From Gemmatimonadales bacterium (GTDB lineage: Bacteria > Gemmatimonadota > Gemmatimonadetes > Gemmatimonadales > GWC2-71-9), in assembly GCA_013820855.1 (NCBI GenBank), contig JACDHV010000009.1:1-32252 (forward strand): a stretch of 32,252 nucleotides of DNA, read 5' to 3'. Positions 1-7,599 of the stretch are shown here, piece after piece. Both the position numbers and the translations under genes were made by a program. The notes beneath the pieces are model-generated. The model ran no database searches. It had not been told where the DNA came from and saw only the letters and a list, made by a program, of their open reading frames with translations. Positions within the stretch are counted from its first letter, which is position 1. Each line of letters opens with the position of its first letter.

Positions 1-831
1 GACGCAGAGCTCCCCCGCCCGCAGCGGCAGCACGAGCACGGCTCCCGGCCGGTGGCGCCGGTCCGGCACCACGCCACCCAGCGGGTCACCCTCCATGAAG
101 AGCGACTCCGTCTCGCCCCGCGCCACCCGGGCCAGATCGCTGTCGGCGGGAAGCATCGAGTCGAGCAGTCGGCGGTCCCCCCGCCCCGACACACCGATGA
201 CCCGGACGGTGCCCTCCGAGGCCGTCTCCTCACCCGGAGCATCACCGCCGCTCTCGAACGCCGCGACCACCACCTGCGCGTCGAGCATGCGCTCGAGCTG
301 GTAGGCGAGCCGCAGGCCCACGCTGCCCACCGACTCGAGCGATGCCTCCTGGGTGTTCGCCTGCGCGAGCTGAACGATCTGGGGCCGCCGGCGCACGCCG
401 TCGGCGAGCCGCCGGAGATCGCTCTCCGCGGCGTCCAGCCGGGCGGCATCCGCACCGCCGGGCAGCAGCAGTCCGACGGCGACGCCCGCGGCCGCGTGGA
501 AAACGAGGGTGCCGCCCTCCATGCGCTCGGCGCCGCTCTGCTCCTGATCCCGGGCGCGCTCGAGCCTCCGGTCCACCGCTACGATCTGCGCGACAGACAG
601 CCGCTCGGCATCCACCACGCGCTCCGCGTGCGGCTCCCCTTCGCGGGGGTCCATTTCCGCGACCCATACGCCCGAGGCCTGGTGGGCCTTGCGCAGCCAC
701 TCCAGGGCGGGGTCGGGCAGCAGATGGGGTGAGACGCCGGGCGCCACTCCCGGGGCGCGGCCCCGGCGGACCAGCATCCACGTCGAGCCGGCGCCTGCGA
801 GAAGGCCGAGGAGGAGAGGCCAGAAGCTCAT
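1..831 (-). CDS. Membrane-anchored GAF-like sensor protein, C-terminus cut by window edge
   Basis: Reading the minus strand from the ATG at 831 gives an open frame of 277 codons that runs off the window. The N-terminus is a short hydrophobic helix (residues 3-20, FWPLLLGLLAGAG) followed by basic residues (VRRGR), so a single-pass membrane anchor is likely. After it come an Ala/Arg/Glu-rich helical segment (about 60-180) and a block around 190-277 with GAF-like character (VGLRLAYQLERML, a strand rich in V and A, then GAVLVLPLRAGELCV). The start ATG overlaps the corA stop by 4 nt (ATGA), so it is the last visible gene of the dus-larB-corA operon. The missing C-terminus could be a GGDEF, kinase or phosphatase output domain; this cannot be decided here. 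The GAF assignment is by fold-like pattern only. Confidence 0.6.
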   Translation of the reverse strand, partial: MSFWPLLLGLLAGAGSTWMLVRRGRAPGVAPGVSPHLLPDPALEWLRKAHQASGVWVAEMDPREGEPHAERVVDAERLSVAQIVAVDRRLERARDQEQSGAERMEGGTLVFHAAAGVAVGLLLPGGADAARLDAAESDLRRLADGVRRRPQIVQLAQANTQEASLESVGSVGLRLAYQLERMLDAQVVVAAFESGGDAPGEETASEGTVRVIGVSGRGDRRLLDSMLPADSDLARVARGETESLFMEGDPLGGVVPDRRHRPGAVLVLPLRAGELCV

Positions 832-1775
832 CGTAGCCAGCCGCGCCCGCGGAACCAGCGATAGATGAGGAGCGTGACGAGCGCCATGAACGCGAGCACG
901 CCGGGATAGCCCCCGCGATGCCGCAGCTCGGGCATGAACGCGAAATTCATCCCGTAGACGCCGACGATGAACGTCAGCGGCAGGAAGAACACCGAGAACA
1001 CCGTCAACACCCGCATCACCTCGCTGGTGCGGTGCGAGGCAAGCGCGAGCTGCACGCTCAGGAGCGTGTTGACGTCGTCCAGCAGCTCGTCGGCGTAGAA
1101 GTGATAGCTCTCGGCGTTCTCCTGCACGTCGCGGAACAGGGTCGTGGCGCGGCCCGCGTCAGGGACGATGCGCTGGGTGACGTCTACGGTGCGCAGCAGC
1201 AGGCGCTTGCAGAGGGTGACCTGGCGCTTCACGAGGTGGACCTCCCTCAGGTCGCTCCGGAATGCCGGGCTCGGCTCGTCGGGCCCCTCGAACACCTTGG
1301 TGTCGAACTGGTCCAGCCGCGCTTCGATGGCCTCCAGCGGCCGCTGGTAGGTGTCGAGCGCGCCATTGAACAGCTGCGCCAGCAGATGCGCCTGAACGCC
1401 CGCGCTCCGTGAGCCGGGCTTGCCCGGCATGCCGGCCGGCGTGCGCTGCTGGAGCGCGGTGAGCCACGGCTGATCCTTGCGGTGGATCGTGATCAGGAAG
1501 GTCGGACCGTAGAACACGGCGATCTTGCGGGTGAGCGCCTGGACCGTGTCGGCCGTGCGCTCCGCCTCCTCGTCCACGGCGCGGAGGATGACGAACGTGT
1601 GGCTCTCGAAAGCCTCGTACTTGGGCAGATGCTCGGGGTCGAGGCAATCGCTCACCGACAGGAGGTGAAGCCCGAAGTCCTTCACCAGCTCCGACAGCTC
1701 GTCGGCGGTGGGGTCCACGACGTCGAGCCACACGAAGCGCGGATCCGACCTCTCGACGGCCGTGCGGATCGTCAC
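828..1775 (-). CDS. corA: CorA-family divalent metal ion channel
   Basis: CorA proteins are pentameric inner-membrane channels for Mg2+, and often Co2+ or Ni2+. The 315-residue product has the family hallmarks: a long cytoplasmic N-terminal alpha/beta and helical domain, then two C-terminal membrane helices (about 255-274 and 292-307), with the selectivity motif Y-GMN at 275-277 directly after the first helix. Length matches the usual 310-370. I chose the GTG at 1775 because it overlaps the larB stop as GTGA, like the other junctions in this operon, and because the upstream extension of this frame lies inside larB and looks nothing like CorA. The gene is followed by a 4-nt ATGA overlap with the GAF-like gene. 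Pairing with larB makes Ni2+ or Co2+ uptake conceivable, but Mg2+ is the default expectation. Confidence 0.88.
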   Translation of the reverse strand: MTIRTAVERSDPRFVWLDVVDPTADELSELVKDFGLHLLSVSDCLDPEHLPKYEAFESHTFVILRAVDEEAERTADTVQALTRKIAVFYGPTFLITIHRKDQPWLTALQQRTPAGMPGKPGSRSAGVQAHLLAQLFNGALDTYQRPLEAIEARLDQFDTKVFEGPDEPSPAFRSDLREVHLVKRQVTLCKRLLLRTVDVTQRIVPDAGRATTLFRDVQENAESYHFYADELLDDVNTLLSVQLALASHRTSEVMRVLTVFSVFFLPLTFIVGVYGMNFAFMPELRHRGGYPGVLAFMALVTLLIYRWFRGRGWLR

Positions 1776-2527
1776 CGGCGGCAGATCCGGCTGGCCGCCG
1801 CGGCGGCGCCGAAGCCGTTGTCGATGTTCACCACGGTGACCCCCGCGGCGCAGGAGTTCAGCATGCCCAGAAGCGCGGCGAGCCCGCCGAAGGACGCACC
1901 GTACCCCACGCTGGTGGGCACGGCGATCACCGGAGCAGCCACAAGCCCACCCACGACGCTGGGCAGGGCGCCCTCCATCCCGGCCACGACGATGATCACG
2001 TCGGCCGCGCGGAGCCTCTCGCCCGAGGCGAAAAGCCGATGGATGCCGGCGACCCCCACGTCCACCAGCCGCTCGACACGATGGCCGAACACCTCGGCGA
2101 CGACCGCCGCCTCCTCGGCCACGGGCAGATCGCTGGTGCCCGCCGACACCACCAGGATGGTGCCCGCGTCGCGCGGCGCCCCGGAGGTCCCGTCGAGCAG
2201 GAGATGGACAGTGCGCGCGAGCGGCGACCATACGGCTTCCGGGAACACCTGTCGAAGCGCGCCGGCGTGGTGCTCGGAGCACCGAGTGCCGAGGAACGAG
2301 CCGGTCATCCCGGCCAGCCGCTCGCAGATGGAGACGACCTGCTCGGCTGTCTTACCCTCGCAGAAGACTACCTCCGGCTGCCCCTGGCGGAGCGAGCGGT
2401 GATGGTCGATCCGCGCGAACGGAAGATCCTCGAAGGGGAGATGACGCAGCCGCTCGAGCGCCGCATCCGGAGCCAGGCGTCCGGCCGCGACCTCGGCCAG
2501 CAGGTTCTCGAGCTGCTCGGCTCTCAC
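1772..2527 (-). CDS. larB: LarB, nickel-pincer nucleotide biosynthesis carboxylase/hydrolase
   Basis: LarB carboxylates the pyridinium ring of nicotinic acid adenine dinucleotide and cleaves off AMP. This is the first step towards the nickel-pincer cofactor of lactate racemase and related enzymes. The 251-residue protein ends in a PurE/AIR-carboxylase-like domain: [13 protein letters not shown] at 128-140, the glycine-rich [18 protein letters not shown] at 203-220, then NSC (Cys226, in the position of the catalytic cysteine) and NIDNGFGAA at 234-242. The N-terminal part with FCEGKT (55-60) is the LarB-specific segment. The start is GTG at 2527, overlapping the dus stop as GTGA; the end overlaps corA the same way. 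No larC or larE is visible in the window, so the pathway must be completed elsewhere or the product serves another role. Confidence 0.87.
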   Translation of the reverse strand: MRAEQLENLLAEVAAGRLAPDAALERLRHLPFEDLPFARIDHHRSLRQGQPEVVFCEGKTAEQVVSICERLAGMTGSFLGTRCSEHHAGALRQVFPEAVWSPLARTVHLLLDGTSGAPRDAGTILVVSAGTSDLPVAEEAAVVAEVFGHRVERLVDVGVAGIHRLFASGERLRAADVIIVVAGMEGALPSVVGGLVAAPVIAVPTSVGYGASFGGLAALLGMLNSCAAGVTVVNIDNGFGAAAAASRICRR

Positions 2528-3507
2528 GCCACGTGGGCGACGGGCTCGAGGTATTCCAGGAAGATCGCCTCCACTTGCGCCACCGATTCGATCTGGAAGA
2601 GCCGCTGGCGCAGGTCGCTGGCCCCGTGCAGCCCCTTGGTGTACCAGCCGAGGTGCTTCCGGAACTCGATCACGGTCTTGCGGGTGTCGCCCTGGAGCCG
2701 GAGCGCCAGCCGCGCGTGATCGAGCGCGATCTCGAACCGCTCGCGCGCGCCGGGTACCGGCGGCTGGGGCCGCCCGGCCAGGAGGGCCTGGCCGTCGCGG
2801 AAGAGCCACGGATTGCCGAAGGCCCCGCGCCCCACCATGACGCCGGCGCACCCGGTGTGATCGCGCATCCGCACGATATCCGCCGCCGAGGTGAGGTCGC
2901 CGTTGCCGAACACTGGAATGTCCAGCGCCTCGACCACGCGGGCGATCTCGTCCCAGTCCGCCCGCCCGGAGAACATCTGCGTCCGGGTGCGGGCATGCAG
3001 GGTGAAGGCCCGCACGCCGGCGTCCTGCATCCTGAGCGCGATCCCCACCGGGTCGCGCGCCTGGTCGCTCCAGCCGCTCCGGGTCTTGGCGGTGACCGGG
3101 AGATGTGTCGCGCCGATGACGGCGCGAATGATCCGATCCACCTGGTCCAGGTCCCGTAGACAGCCGGAGCCTCCATTGCGCTGGACCACCTTCTTGACCG
3201 GACAGCCGAAATTGATGTCGATGAACTCCGGCCGGTAATGCTCGGTGATGAGCCGCGTGGCCTCGGCCATGGAGCTCGAATCGGCGCCGTAGATCTGGAT
3301 CCCGATCGGGCGCTCCACCTCCTCGAACTCGGCGCCTTCCAGCGTAGCCCGGATCCGCCGGCGGATCGCTTCCGACGACAGAAACTCGGACAGCACGACG
3401 TCCGCCCCCATCCTCCGGCAGACCTGGCGGTAGGGCGCCTCCGAGACGCCGGCCATGGGCGCGAGGATGAGGGGGAACCGGTGTGCGCTCGGGAAGGGCA
3501 ACTGCAT
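2524..3507 (-). CDS. dus: tRNA-dihydrouridine synthase (DusB/NifR3-like)
   Basis: Dus enzymes are FMN-dependent reductases that convert uridine to dihydrouridine in the tRNA D-loop or variable region. The 327-residue protein shows the FMN-binding TIM-barrel start [13 protein letters not shown] (15-27). It then has [10 protein letters not shown] around 98-107, with Cys102 in the place of the catalytic acid cysteine, followed by GGSGCL and TAKTRSGW. Later come [18 protein letters not shown] and a phosphate-binding GNGDL plus [13 protein letters not shown], then a C-terminal helical domain. Length is normal for the family. The ATG at 3507 gives the expected short N-terminus. It is the first gene of the dus-larB-corA-GAF operon and its stop overlaps the GTG of larB. 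The exact subfamily (B versus A or C) is uncertain, so only a generic symbol is given. Confidence 0.9.
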   Translation of the reverse strand: MQLPFPSAHRFPLILAPMAGVSEAPYRQVCRRMGADVVLSEFLSSEAIRRRIRATLEGAEFEEVERPIGIQIYGADSSSMAEATRLITEHYRPEFIDINFGCPVKKVVQRNGGSGCLRDLDQVDRIIRAVIGATHLPVTAKTRSGWSDQARDPVGIALRMQDAGVRAFTLHARTRTQMFSGRADWDEIARVVEALDIPVFGNGDLTSAADIVRMRDHTGCAGVMVGRGAFGNPWLFRDGQALLAGRPQPPVPGARERFEIALDHARLALRLQGDTRKTVIEFRKHLGWYTKGLHGASDLRQRLFQIESVAQVEAIFLEYLEPVAHVA

Positions 3508-3598
3508 GGGGAGAAAATACTTGGCGACCGGGCCGGTGGCAATGGAAGGAGCGATTCGGCGATCGCGCTCGGCGCGGCCGTTGCGGGAGTACTCCTGA

Positions 3599-3814
3599 TC
3601 CTCAGCGGCACGCCTGGTCCCGCTCCTGGTGCAGCTGGCTTATGCCGCCCTCGAGCGCGCGCATCCCAGATACCAGGAGCCGACCCTTGGCGTGCTGGTT
3701 GGCGGCGACCTCTATTACATCGCGAACGCGCAGTGGGAGCGATTCGGCGGGGAGGGCCGCATCACGAAGCCCGATGCACTCGAGCAGCCGGTGGTGCTTC
3801 GCCTGCGGCTTTGA
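3599..3814 (+). pseudogene. C-terminal remnant of a secreted-type protein
   Basis: A 71-codon stretch ending at a TGA (3812-3814) reads like the tail of a longer protein: PTLGVLVGGDLYYIANAQWERF, then GRITKPDALEQPVVLRLRL. The pattern 'GVLV...LYYIANAQW' resembles the last strands of a beta-propeller protein, which I infer from pattern only. The same frame is closed by a TGA at 3596-3598 and no suitable ribosome-binding site or good start precedes it (a GTG at 3629 is the only option), so the N-terminal body is missing. The segment sits between the start of dus and the promoter of the PTS EIIA gene, which suggests a deletion left only this tail. It could alternatively be a real very small gene, but I consider that less likely. 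Confidence 0.45.
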
Positions 3815-3839
3815 CACCTCTCCGGGGCCGAATTAGGTT
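3811..3839 (+). promoter_or_regulatory. Sigma-70-type promoter for the PTS EIIA gene
   Basis: TTGACA at 3811-3816, a 17-bp spacer, then TAGGTT at 3834-3839. Transcription would begin near 3846, about 36 nt before the ATG at 3882. The leader contains a small inverted repeat (CGCAAC at 3842-3847, GTTGCG at 3855-3860). This is the best consensus match I see in the window. Confidence 0.6.
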
Positions 3840-3881
3840 GCCGCAACTCTCCCGGTTGCGTGACCCCTCCGCCCCGCGCCC

Positions 3882-4334
3882 ATGCGTCTCAGGGATTTCT
3901 TCACTCCCGGTGCGATCAGCTTCGACCTCCAGGCAACGGACAAGGACTCGGCCCTCGACGAGCTCGTCCGCCTGCTCGGCATGGACGTGCGGGCCGGCGA
4001 TACTCTGCTGCGCGTGCTGCGGCGGCGTGAGCGCCTGGGCTCCACCGGGATGGGGCGCGGGATCGCGATCCCCCACTGCCGTTCGCTGGTCGCCAACCGT
4101 CTTCACCTCGCCTACGCTCACTCACGGAAGGGCGTCGAGTTCCAGGCGATCGACGGCAAGCCGGTGCATCATCTCTTCCTCATCGTCGCACCACCGCTCG
4201 AGATCTCCAATCAGTACCTGCCGGTCCTCGGCCGGATCGCCCAGTTCGCCAAGGAGTCCGACGTGCCCGACCGCCTCGCGGCCCTCGCTCAGCCGGACGG
4301 ATTCTTCCAGCTGCTGGAGGAGAAGGGGGTGTAG
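3882..4334 (+). CDS. PTS EIIA-type (fructose/nitrogen-PTS, PtsN-like) phosphoacceptor protein
   Basis: EIIA proteins of the fructose/Ntr class accept a phosphoryl group from HPr or NPr on a histidine. PtsN-like members regulate potassium, nitrogen or stress responses rather than transport sugar. The 150-residue product is a single domain of usual length: MRLRDFFTPGAI at the start, then GSTGMGRGIAIPHCR with the phospho-acceptor His65, and the later LFLIVAPP and the helix LGRIAQFAKES. No EIIB or EIIC gene is adjacent, so a regulatory PtsN-type role is more likely than sugar uptake. It has its own promoter (3811-3839), no strong Shine-Dalgarno sequence, and ends 19 nt before the convergent GntR gene. 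Confidence 0.85.
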   Translation: MRLRDFFTPGAISFDLQATDKDSALDELVRLLGMDVRAGDTLLRVLRRRERLGSTGMGRGIAIPHCRSLVANRLHLAYAHSRKGVEFQAIDGKPVHHLFLIVAPPLEISNQYLPVLGRIAQFAKESDVPDRLAALAQPDGFFQLLEEKGV

Positions 4335-4353
4335 CGCGTGAGGCACCGCTGCG

Positions 4354-5292
4354 CTACGTCCCGGCGGTCACTCCGCTTCTCGCGGCCAGCGCGTCGAGAT
4401 TCGCGCGCACCACGAACGAGAGCACCTGGCGCGCCGACTCCTCGGAGAATACGCGGGCCTCGGGCAGTACCCGGTCGAGGAGCGGCGATGCGTCGGCCCG
4501 TTGCCGGCCGAGACGCGTGAGGTAGGTGGGCGCCGTGTCCGGGATGGCGGCGAGGTCATCGCGTCCGATGACGAGAGTCCGGAAATTCGTTCCGCCCGGC
4601 GCACCGGCGAACATCCCCTTCAACTTCCGCTCGAACCGCGGATCGGCCACCACGAAGTAGACCGGGGTCTCGCGCAACAGCCTGGCGACTTCCGCGAAGA
4701 GGTCGGTGCACATCGTGATCACGATCTTCGGAATGCCCAACTCCGCCGCCAGGCGCTCCACGGCGGCCTGGTGAAACAGGGTGGTGACGAGAAGATCGGC
4801 TTGGCGAAGAGCCGCCGCAGGCCTCGACTCCGGATCCAGCGACGTGATGTCGATCGCGCTCGCTTCGATGCCGTAGTCGCGCTCCAGCTCGGCGGGAATG
4901 GAGTAGAGCTGGTCCGCGTTGCATTCGAGCACCACGGCACGAAGGCGCAGGGTGTGCATCGAGCGTTGGAGCCGGTCGGGCATCGTCGGCGCCCGCACGC
5001 CTCGCCTGAGCCCCTGCATGAGAATTTCAACCATCCAATCGGGAGGTGTGTCTCCGGCGAGGCCCGAGGCGGCCAGCCCGACGAAGATCCCTGATCGGGG
5101 CCGCAGCTCGACCAGACCCTCCTCCTGGAGCACCCGGTAAGCCGCCAGGATGACCCGGGGATCCGCGTTCAGCTCGCGCCCGCACTGGCGGACGCTGGGG
5201 AGCCGGCCGCCCTGCTGGTACAAGCCCAGGTGCAGGCCGGTGAAGAGCCGTCCCCGCAGAATATCGGCGATCTCGGTACGCCTCTGAAACAT
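4354..5292 (-). CDS. GntR-type transcriptional regulator with uncommon effector domain (copy 1)
   Basis: The 312-residue protein starts with a winged helix-turn-helix of the GntR kind (about residues 5-72). It contains RLPSVRQCGRELNADPRV, then the wing helix AAYRVLQEEGLVEL and RSGIFV. The remaining about 235 residues match none of the common GntR tails (FCD, UTRA, aminotransferase) that I can recognise. They alternate strands and helices (LRAVVLECNADQL, ADLLVTTLFH, IPKIVITMCTDL, VYFVVADPRFERKL, FRTLVIGRDD), a pattern that recalls a periplasmic-binding-protein-like sensor. It lies 30 nt downstream of a clear paralogue, so the pair is probably co-transcribed. The ATG at 5292 gives an N-terminus that aligns with that of the paralogue. 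The ligand is unknown. Confidence 0.75.
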   Translation of the reverse strand: MFQRRTEIADILRGRLFTGLHLGLYQQGGRLPSVRQCGRELNADPRVILAAYRVLQEEGLVELRPRSGIFVGLAASGLAGDTPPDWMVEILMQGLRRGVRAPTMPDRLQRSMHTLRLRAVVLECNADQLYSIPAELERDYGIEASAIDITSLDPESRPAAALRQADLLVTTLFHQAAVERLAAELGIPKIVITMCTDLFAEVARLLRETPVYFVVADPRFERKLKGMFAGAPGGTNFRTLVIGRDDLAAIPDTAPTYLTRLGRQRADASPLLDRVLPEARVFSEESARQVLSFVVRANLDALAARSGVTAGT

Positions 5293-5322
5293 CGTGCCTC
5301 GGTCGGCCGGGACTCTGGGGGC

Positions 5323-6246
5323 CTACGGCTCCCCGGCGAGCGCAGTCAGGTTCGCCCGGACCAGGAAGGCGATGAGCTCCCGCGAGGTCTCCGGGGTAAA
5401 CGCGCGAACTTCCGGCACGAGGCGCCCCGAGGGCTGACGTCCACCCAACCGGTCTCGCGCGAGCCGAGTGACGTAGGTCGGCGCGTCCCCCGGGATCCGA
5501 TCCACGTCGTCGCGTCCCACGATGAGCACATGAAGACCCTCTGCCCCCGGCGCCGAGGCGTAGATCCGATGCAGCTTGGCTTCGAACCGGGGGTCCGTGA
5601 CCACGAAGTATACCGCCCCTTCCCGCAGGCGCCGCGCCGCGTCGGCGAAATAGTCGACCTGGAGTTTTGCGACGATGAACGGCTTGCGTAGCTGGGCGGC
5701 CACGGGCTGCACCTCGATGATGTGAAACGGGGTCGACACCAGGAGGTCCGCCTGCTGCACTTCCCGGGGCGGCGTCCCGTGCGCCAACAGCTCGAAGGTG
5801 TCCACCCCGCTCGCGTCGAAGCCATAGTCCTCGCGAAGCTCGGCGCGCAGTGCGTTGATCTGATCGTGGTTGCACTCGATACAGGCCGCCCGGAGGCGGA
5901 CGGTCTCGAGCACCTGACGGACGCGCGTAGGGAAGTCTCGCGCCGATATTCCGCGTCCCAGCCCGTCGAGCAGCACGTTGACCATCCAGTCCGCCGTCCG
6001 CCGCCGGAGCTGCGATTGAACGCCCTCCGCCGGCACGAAGATGCCGGACCGGGCTCGCACTTCGACCAGTCCCTCCCGTTCGAGCTCCCGATAGGCAGCC
6101 ATGACCACCCTCGGATCCGCGTCGAACTCCTCGGCCAGCTCGCGCACGCTCGGCAGTCGCTGGCCGGCGGCCAGGGACCCGAGATGAAGTCCGCTGAACA
6201 CCCGCTGCCGAATCGCGTCCGCGATGTACTCTCGTCTACCCGCCAC
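5323..6246 (-). CDS. GntR-type transcriptional regulator with uncommon effector domain (copy 2)
   Basis: This 307-residue paralogue of the next gene has the same plan: GntR winged helix (RLPSVRELAEEFDADPRV, AAYRELEREGLVEV, RSGIFV) and a C-terminal domain with the same blocks (CIECNHDQINAL, ADLLVSTPFH, VYFVVTDPRFEAKL, LIVGRDDVDRIP). I place the start at GTG 6246. From there MAGRREYIADAIRQRVFSG aligns residue for residue with MFQRRTEIADILRGRLFTG of copy 1. An upstream ATG at 6306 would add 20 low-complexity residues and would put the palindrome at 6296-6309 inside the coding region. With the 6246 start that palindrome lies 50 bp upstream, where an autoregulatory operator would be expected. The gene is divergent from the AraC-type regulator. 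Confidence 0.75.
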   Translation of the reverse strand: MAGRREYIADAIRQRVFSGLHLGSLAAGQRLPSVRELAEEFDADPRVVMAAYRELEREGLVEVRARSGIFVPAEGVQSQLRRRTADWMVNVLLDGLGRGISARDFPTRVRQVLETVRLRAACIECNHDQINALRAELREDYGFDASGVDTFELLAHGTPPREVQQADLLVSTPFHIIEVQPVAAQLRKPFIVAKLQVDYFADAARRLREGAVYFVVTDPRFEAKLHRIYASAPGAEGLHVLIVGRDDVDRIPGDAPTYVTRLARDRLGGRQPSGRLVPEVRAFTPETSRELIAFLVRANLTALAGEP

Positions 6247-6295
6247 TTGTGCGCCCCCAGGACGCCAAGATGTACCCGCCGGTGCGGCAGTACCC

Positions 6296-6309
6296 GTGAC
6301 CGGCATCAC
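6296..6309. promoter_or_regulatory. Palindrome in the GntR-pair promoter, candidate operator
   Basis: GTGACCGGCATCAC; read on the minus strand it is GTGATGCCGGTCAC, identical to 8593-8606 and 12/14 identical to 18814-18827. It sits about 50 bp upstream of the GTG 6246 start of the first GntR gene. Binding by the GntR proteins themselves is inferred from the position. Confidence 0.45.
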
Positions 6310-6534
6310 ACCGCGTACACCAGTTCATCACTACGGGGCCTCACTGGTGGGCGCCTGGGGGCCTCATCTGCCACAGTTTCGGAAACTCCTCCGCGCTGCT
6401 GCATTGTCGCTCCATCAGGACCTCTTACCTTTTGGATGTCCCCTGTCGAGCCTCGTCGAGCCTCGGCACCGTCAGCCTCGGACCGGGCAAGAGCGAAGGA
6501 GAAAACCACGGCGCCCGCTGAGGCGTTGGTCGGA
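6310..6534. other. Divergent intergenic region between GntR pair and AraC-type gene
   Basis: About 225 bp without a gene. It must hold the AraC-gene promoter and part of the GntR promoter. The only structure I see is a tandem 10-bp repeat, GTCGAGCCTC twice at 6445-6464, and a nearby CAGCCTCGG echo. I found no convincing copy of the direct-repeat operator seen at the four downstream promoters, so autoregulation of the AraC gene through that site is not supported. Confidence 0.4.
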
Positions 6535-7491
6535 ATGGGAGCGCACGCTGGGCCAGTAGATACTGCCGAGCCTCACGCGGCCAGAGCAGGATTGGAGCAC
6601 AGGGATTTGAGCGCGTTAGCCATCCGCCCCTCCGACGGGCGCCGGTTCAGGGTCGAGCGGTTCAGCCCCCCCTTGCAGTCCCGCCAATCCGTCGCATTCG
6701 GGGCCGGTCTGTTTCAACTGGTGTTCATCGAAGGTGGGCGGGGATCGTGCCGGTTCGGCACCGAGATTCTCACGGCGGGGCCGGGCGATCTGTTCGTCGT
6801 CGCCCCGGGACAGCGGTACGACCTGACCGGCCTAGACGAGACGACCAACTGGGTGATCAGCTTCGGGGTGGACGCGCTGGGGTTCGCCTCGCGCCACGGC
6901 GACGCCACGTCCCTCATCGCCGACGACCTGTTCCTCACCGCTTTTCTCAATCCCGAGCGGCTGGCGGCAGGAAACCGCTGCGCCGTGGCGCTCGAGGAGC
7001 GGCTGCGCTGGCTGGCTCGTCTGGCCAACCTCGAGCGTGAGCTTCGCAGCCAGGCCGTGGGCTCCAATGCGGCCGCCCATGCCCTCCTGGAACTCCTGCT
7101 CATCGACGTGGTGCGGGCGATCCGTCCGCTGTTGGGCAGCGTCTCGCTCCAGAGCTGTCCTGTTCTCGTGAGCGTCTTCCGATTCATCGACCGGCGCTTC
7201 CGGTTCCCCATCGGGCTCGCGGACGTAGCCAAAGCGGTCGCGCGCTCCCCGTCTTACCTCACCGAGCTGGTGCGCCGGGAGACCGGACGAACCGTCCTCC
7301 AATGGATCATCGAACGCAGGATGGCCGAGGCCCGGCGCCTGCTCCTCGGATCCGACATCCGGGTAAAGGCCATCGGGCAGGCGATCGGTTACGGTGACGC
7401 CGGCCACTTCATCCGGCTCTTCAGCCGCCTCCACAACCTCCCCCCCCAGCAGTGGCGGCTCGCCCAGCGCGGACAGCCGAGCGTGCTCTGA
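6535..7491 (+). CDS. AraC/XylS-family transcriptional regulator
   Basis: The C-terminal 100 residues are a typical AraC double helix-turn-helix: FRFPIGLADVAKAVARSPSY, LTELVRRETGRTVLQWI, ERRMAEARRLLLGSDIRVKA, IGQAIGYGDAGHFIRLF, and the closing PPQQWRL. The N-terminal part (QLVFIEGGRGSCRFGTEI, AGPGDLFVVAPGQRYDL) reads as a cupin-like effector-binding domain, followed by a helical linker. This is the plan of ligand-responsive activators. The ATG at 6535 gives 318 residues; a TTG at 6607 with a GGAG 9 nt upstream gives 294 residues and is a real alternative. The gene ends 6 bp before the first of four similar direct-repeat promoters (from 7498), which makes it the prime candidate to bind them. 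It is divergent from the GntR pair. Confidence 0.87.
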   Translation: MGAHAGPVDTAEPHAARAGLEHRDLSALAIRPSDGRRFRVERFSPPLQSRQSVAFGAGLFQLVFIEGGRGSCRFGTEILTAGPGDLFVVAPGQRYDLTGLDETTNWVISFGVDALGFASRHGDATSLIADDLFLTAFLNPERLAAGNRCAVALEERLRWLARLANLERELRSQAVGSNAAAHALLELLLIDVVRAIRPLLGSVSLQSCPVLVSVFRFIDRRFRFPIGLADVAKAVARSPSYLTELVRRETGRTVLQWIIERRMAEARRLLLGSDIRVKAIGQAIGYGDAGHFIRLFSRLHNLPPQQWRLAQRGQPSVL

Positions 7492-7497
7492 GCCGAT

Positions 7498-7556
7498 AAA
7501 CCGCCACTGTCGCCGATGAATCGTCCATTGCCCGCTCCGTTTTTGCCCGCCATCCT
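7498..7556 (+). promoter_or_regulatory. AraC-type direct-repeat promoter, site A (MDR gene)
   Basis: Distal half AAACCGCCA (7498-7506) and proximal half GAATCGTCCATT (7518-7529), 20 bp apart. TTGCCC (7528-7533) forms a -35 that overlaps the proximal half by 2 bp, a 17-bp spacer follows, and CATCCT (7551-7556) is the -10. The MDR gene begins at 7600. It is the most divergent of the four sites. Confidence 0.6.
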
Positions 7557-7599
7557 GACGAGGGCGACGTTCGACGTGTGCCCGGTCACGGGGGGGGGC

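Noticed and set aside
6403-6416. ATTGTCGCTCCAT-like text in the divergent region as a fifth AraC half-site
   Set aside because: It needs an inserted base, lacks a partner at 21 bp and has no -10 at the conserved distance.
7576-7589. GTGTGCCCGGTCAC between the -10 of site A and the MDR start, similar to the palindrome
   Set aside because: Only 11 of 14 positions match and symmetry is poor; not enough to call it an operator.
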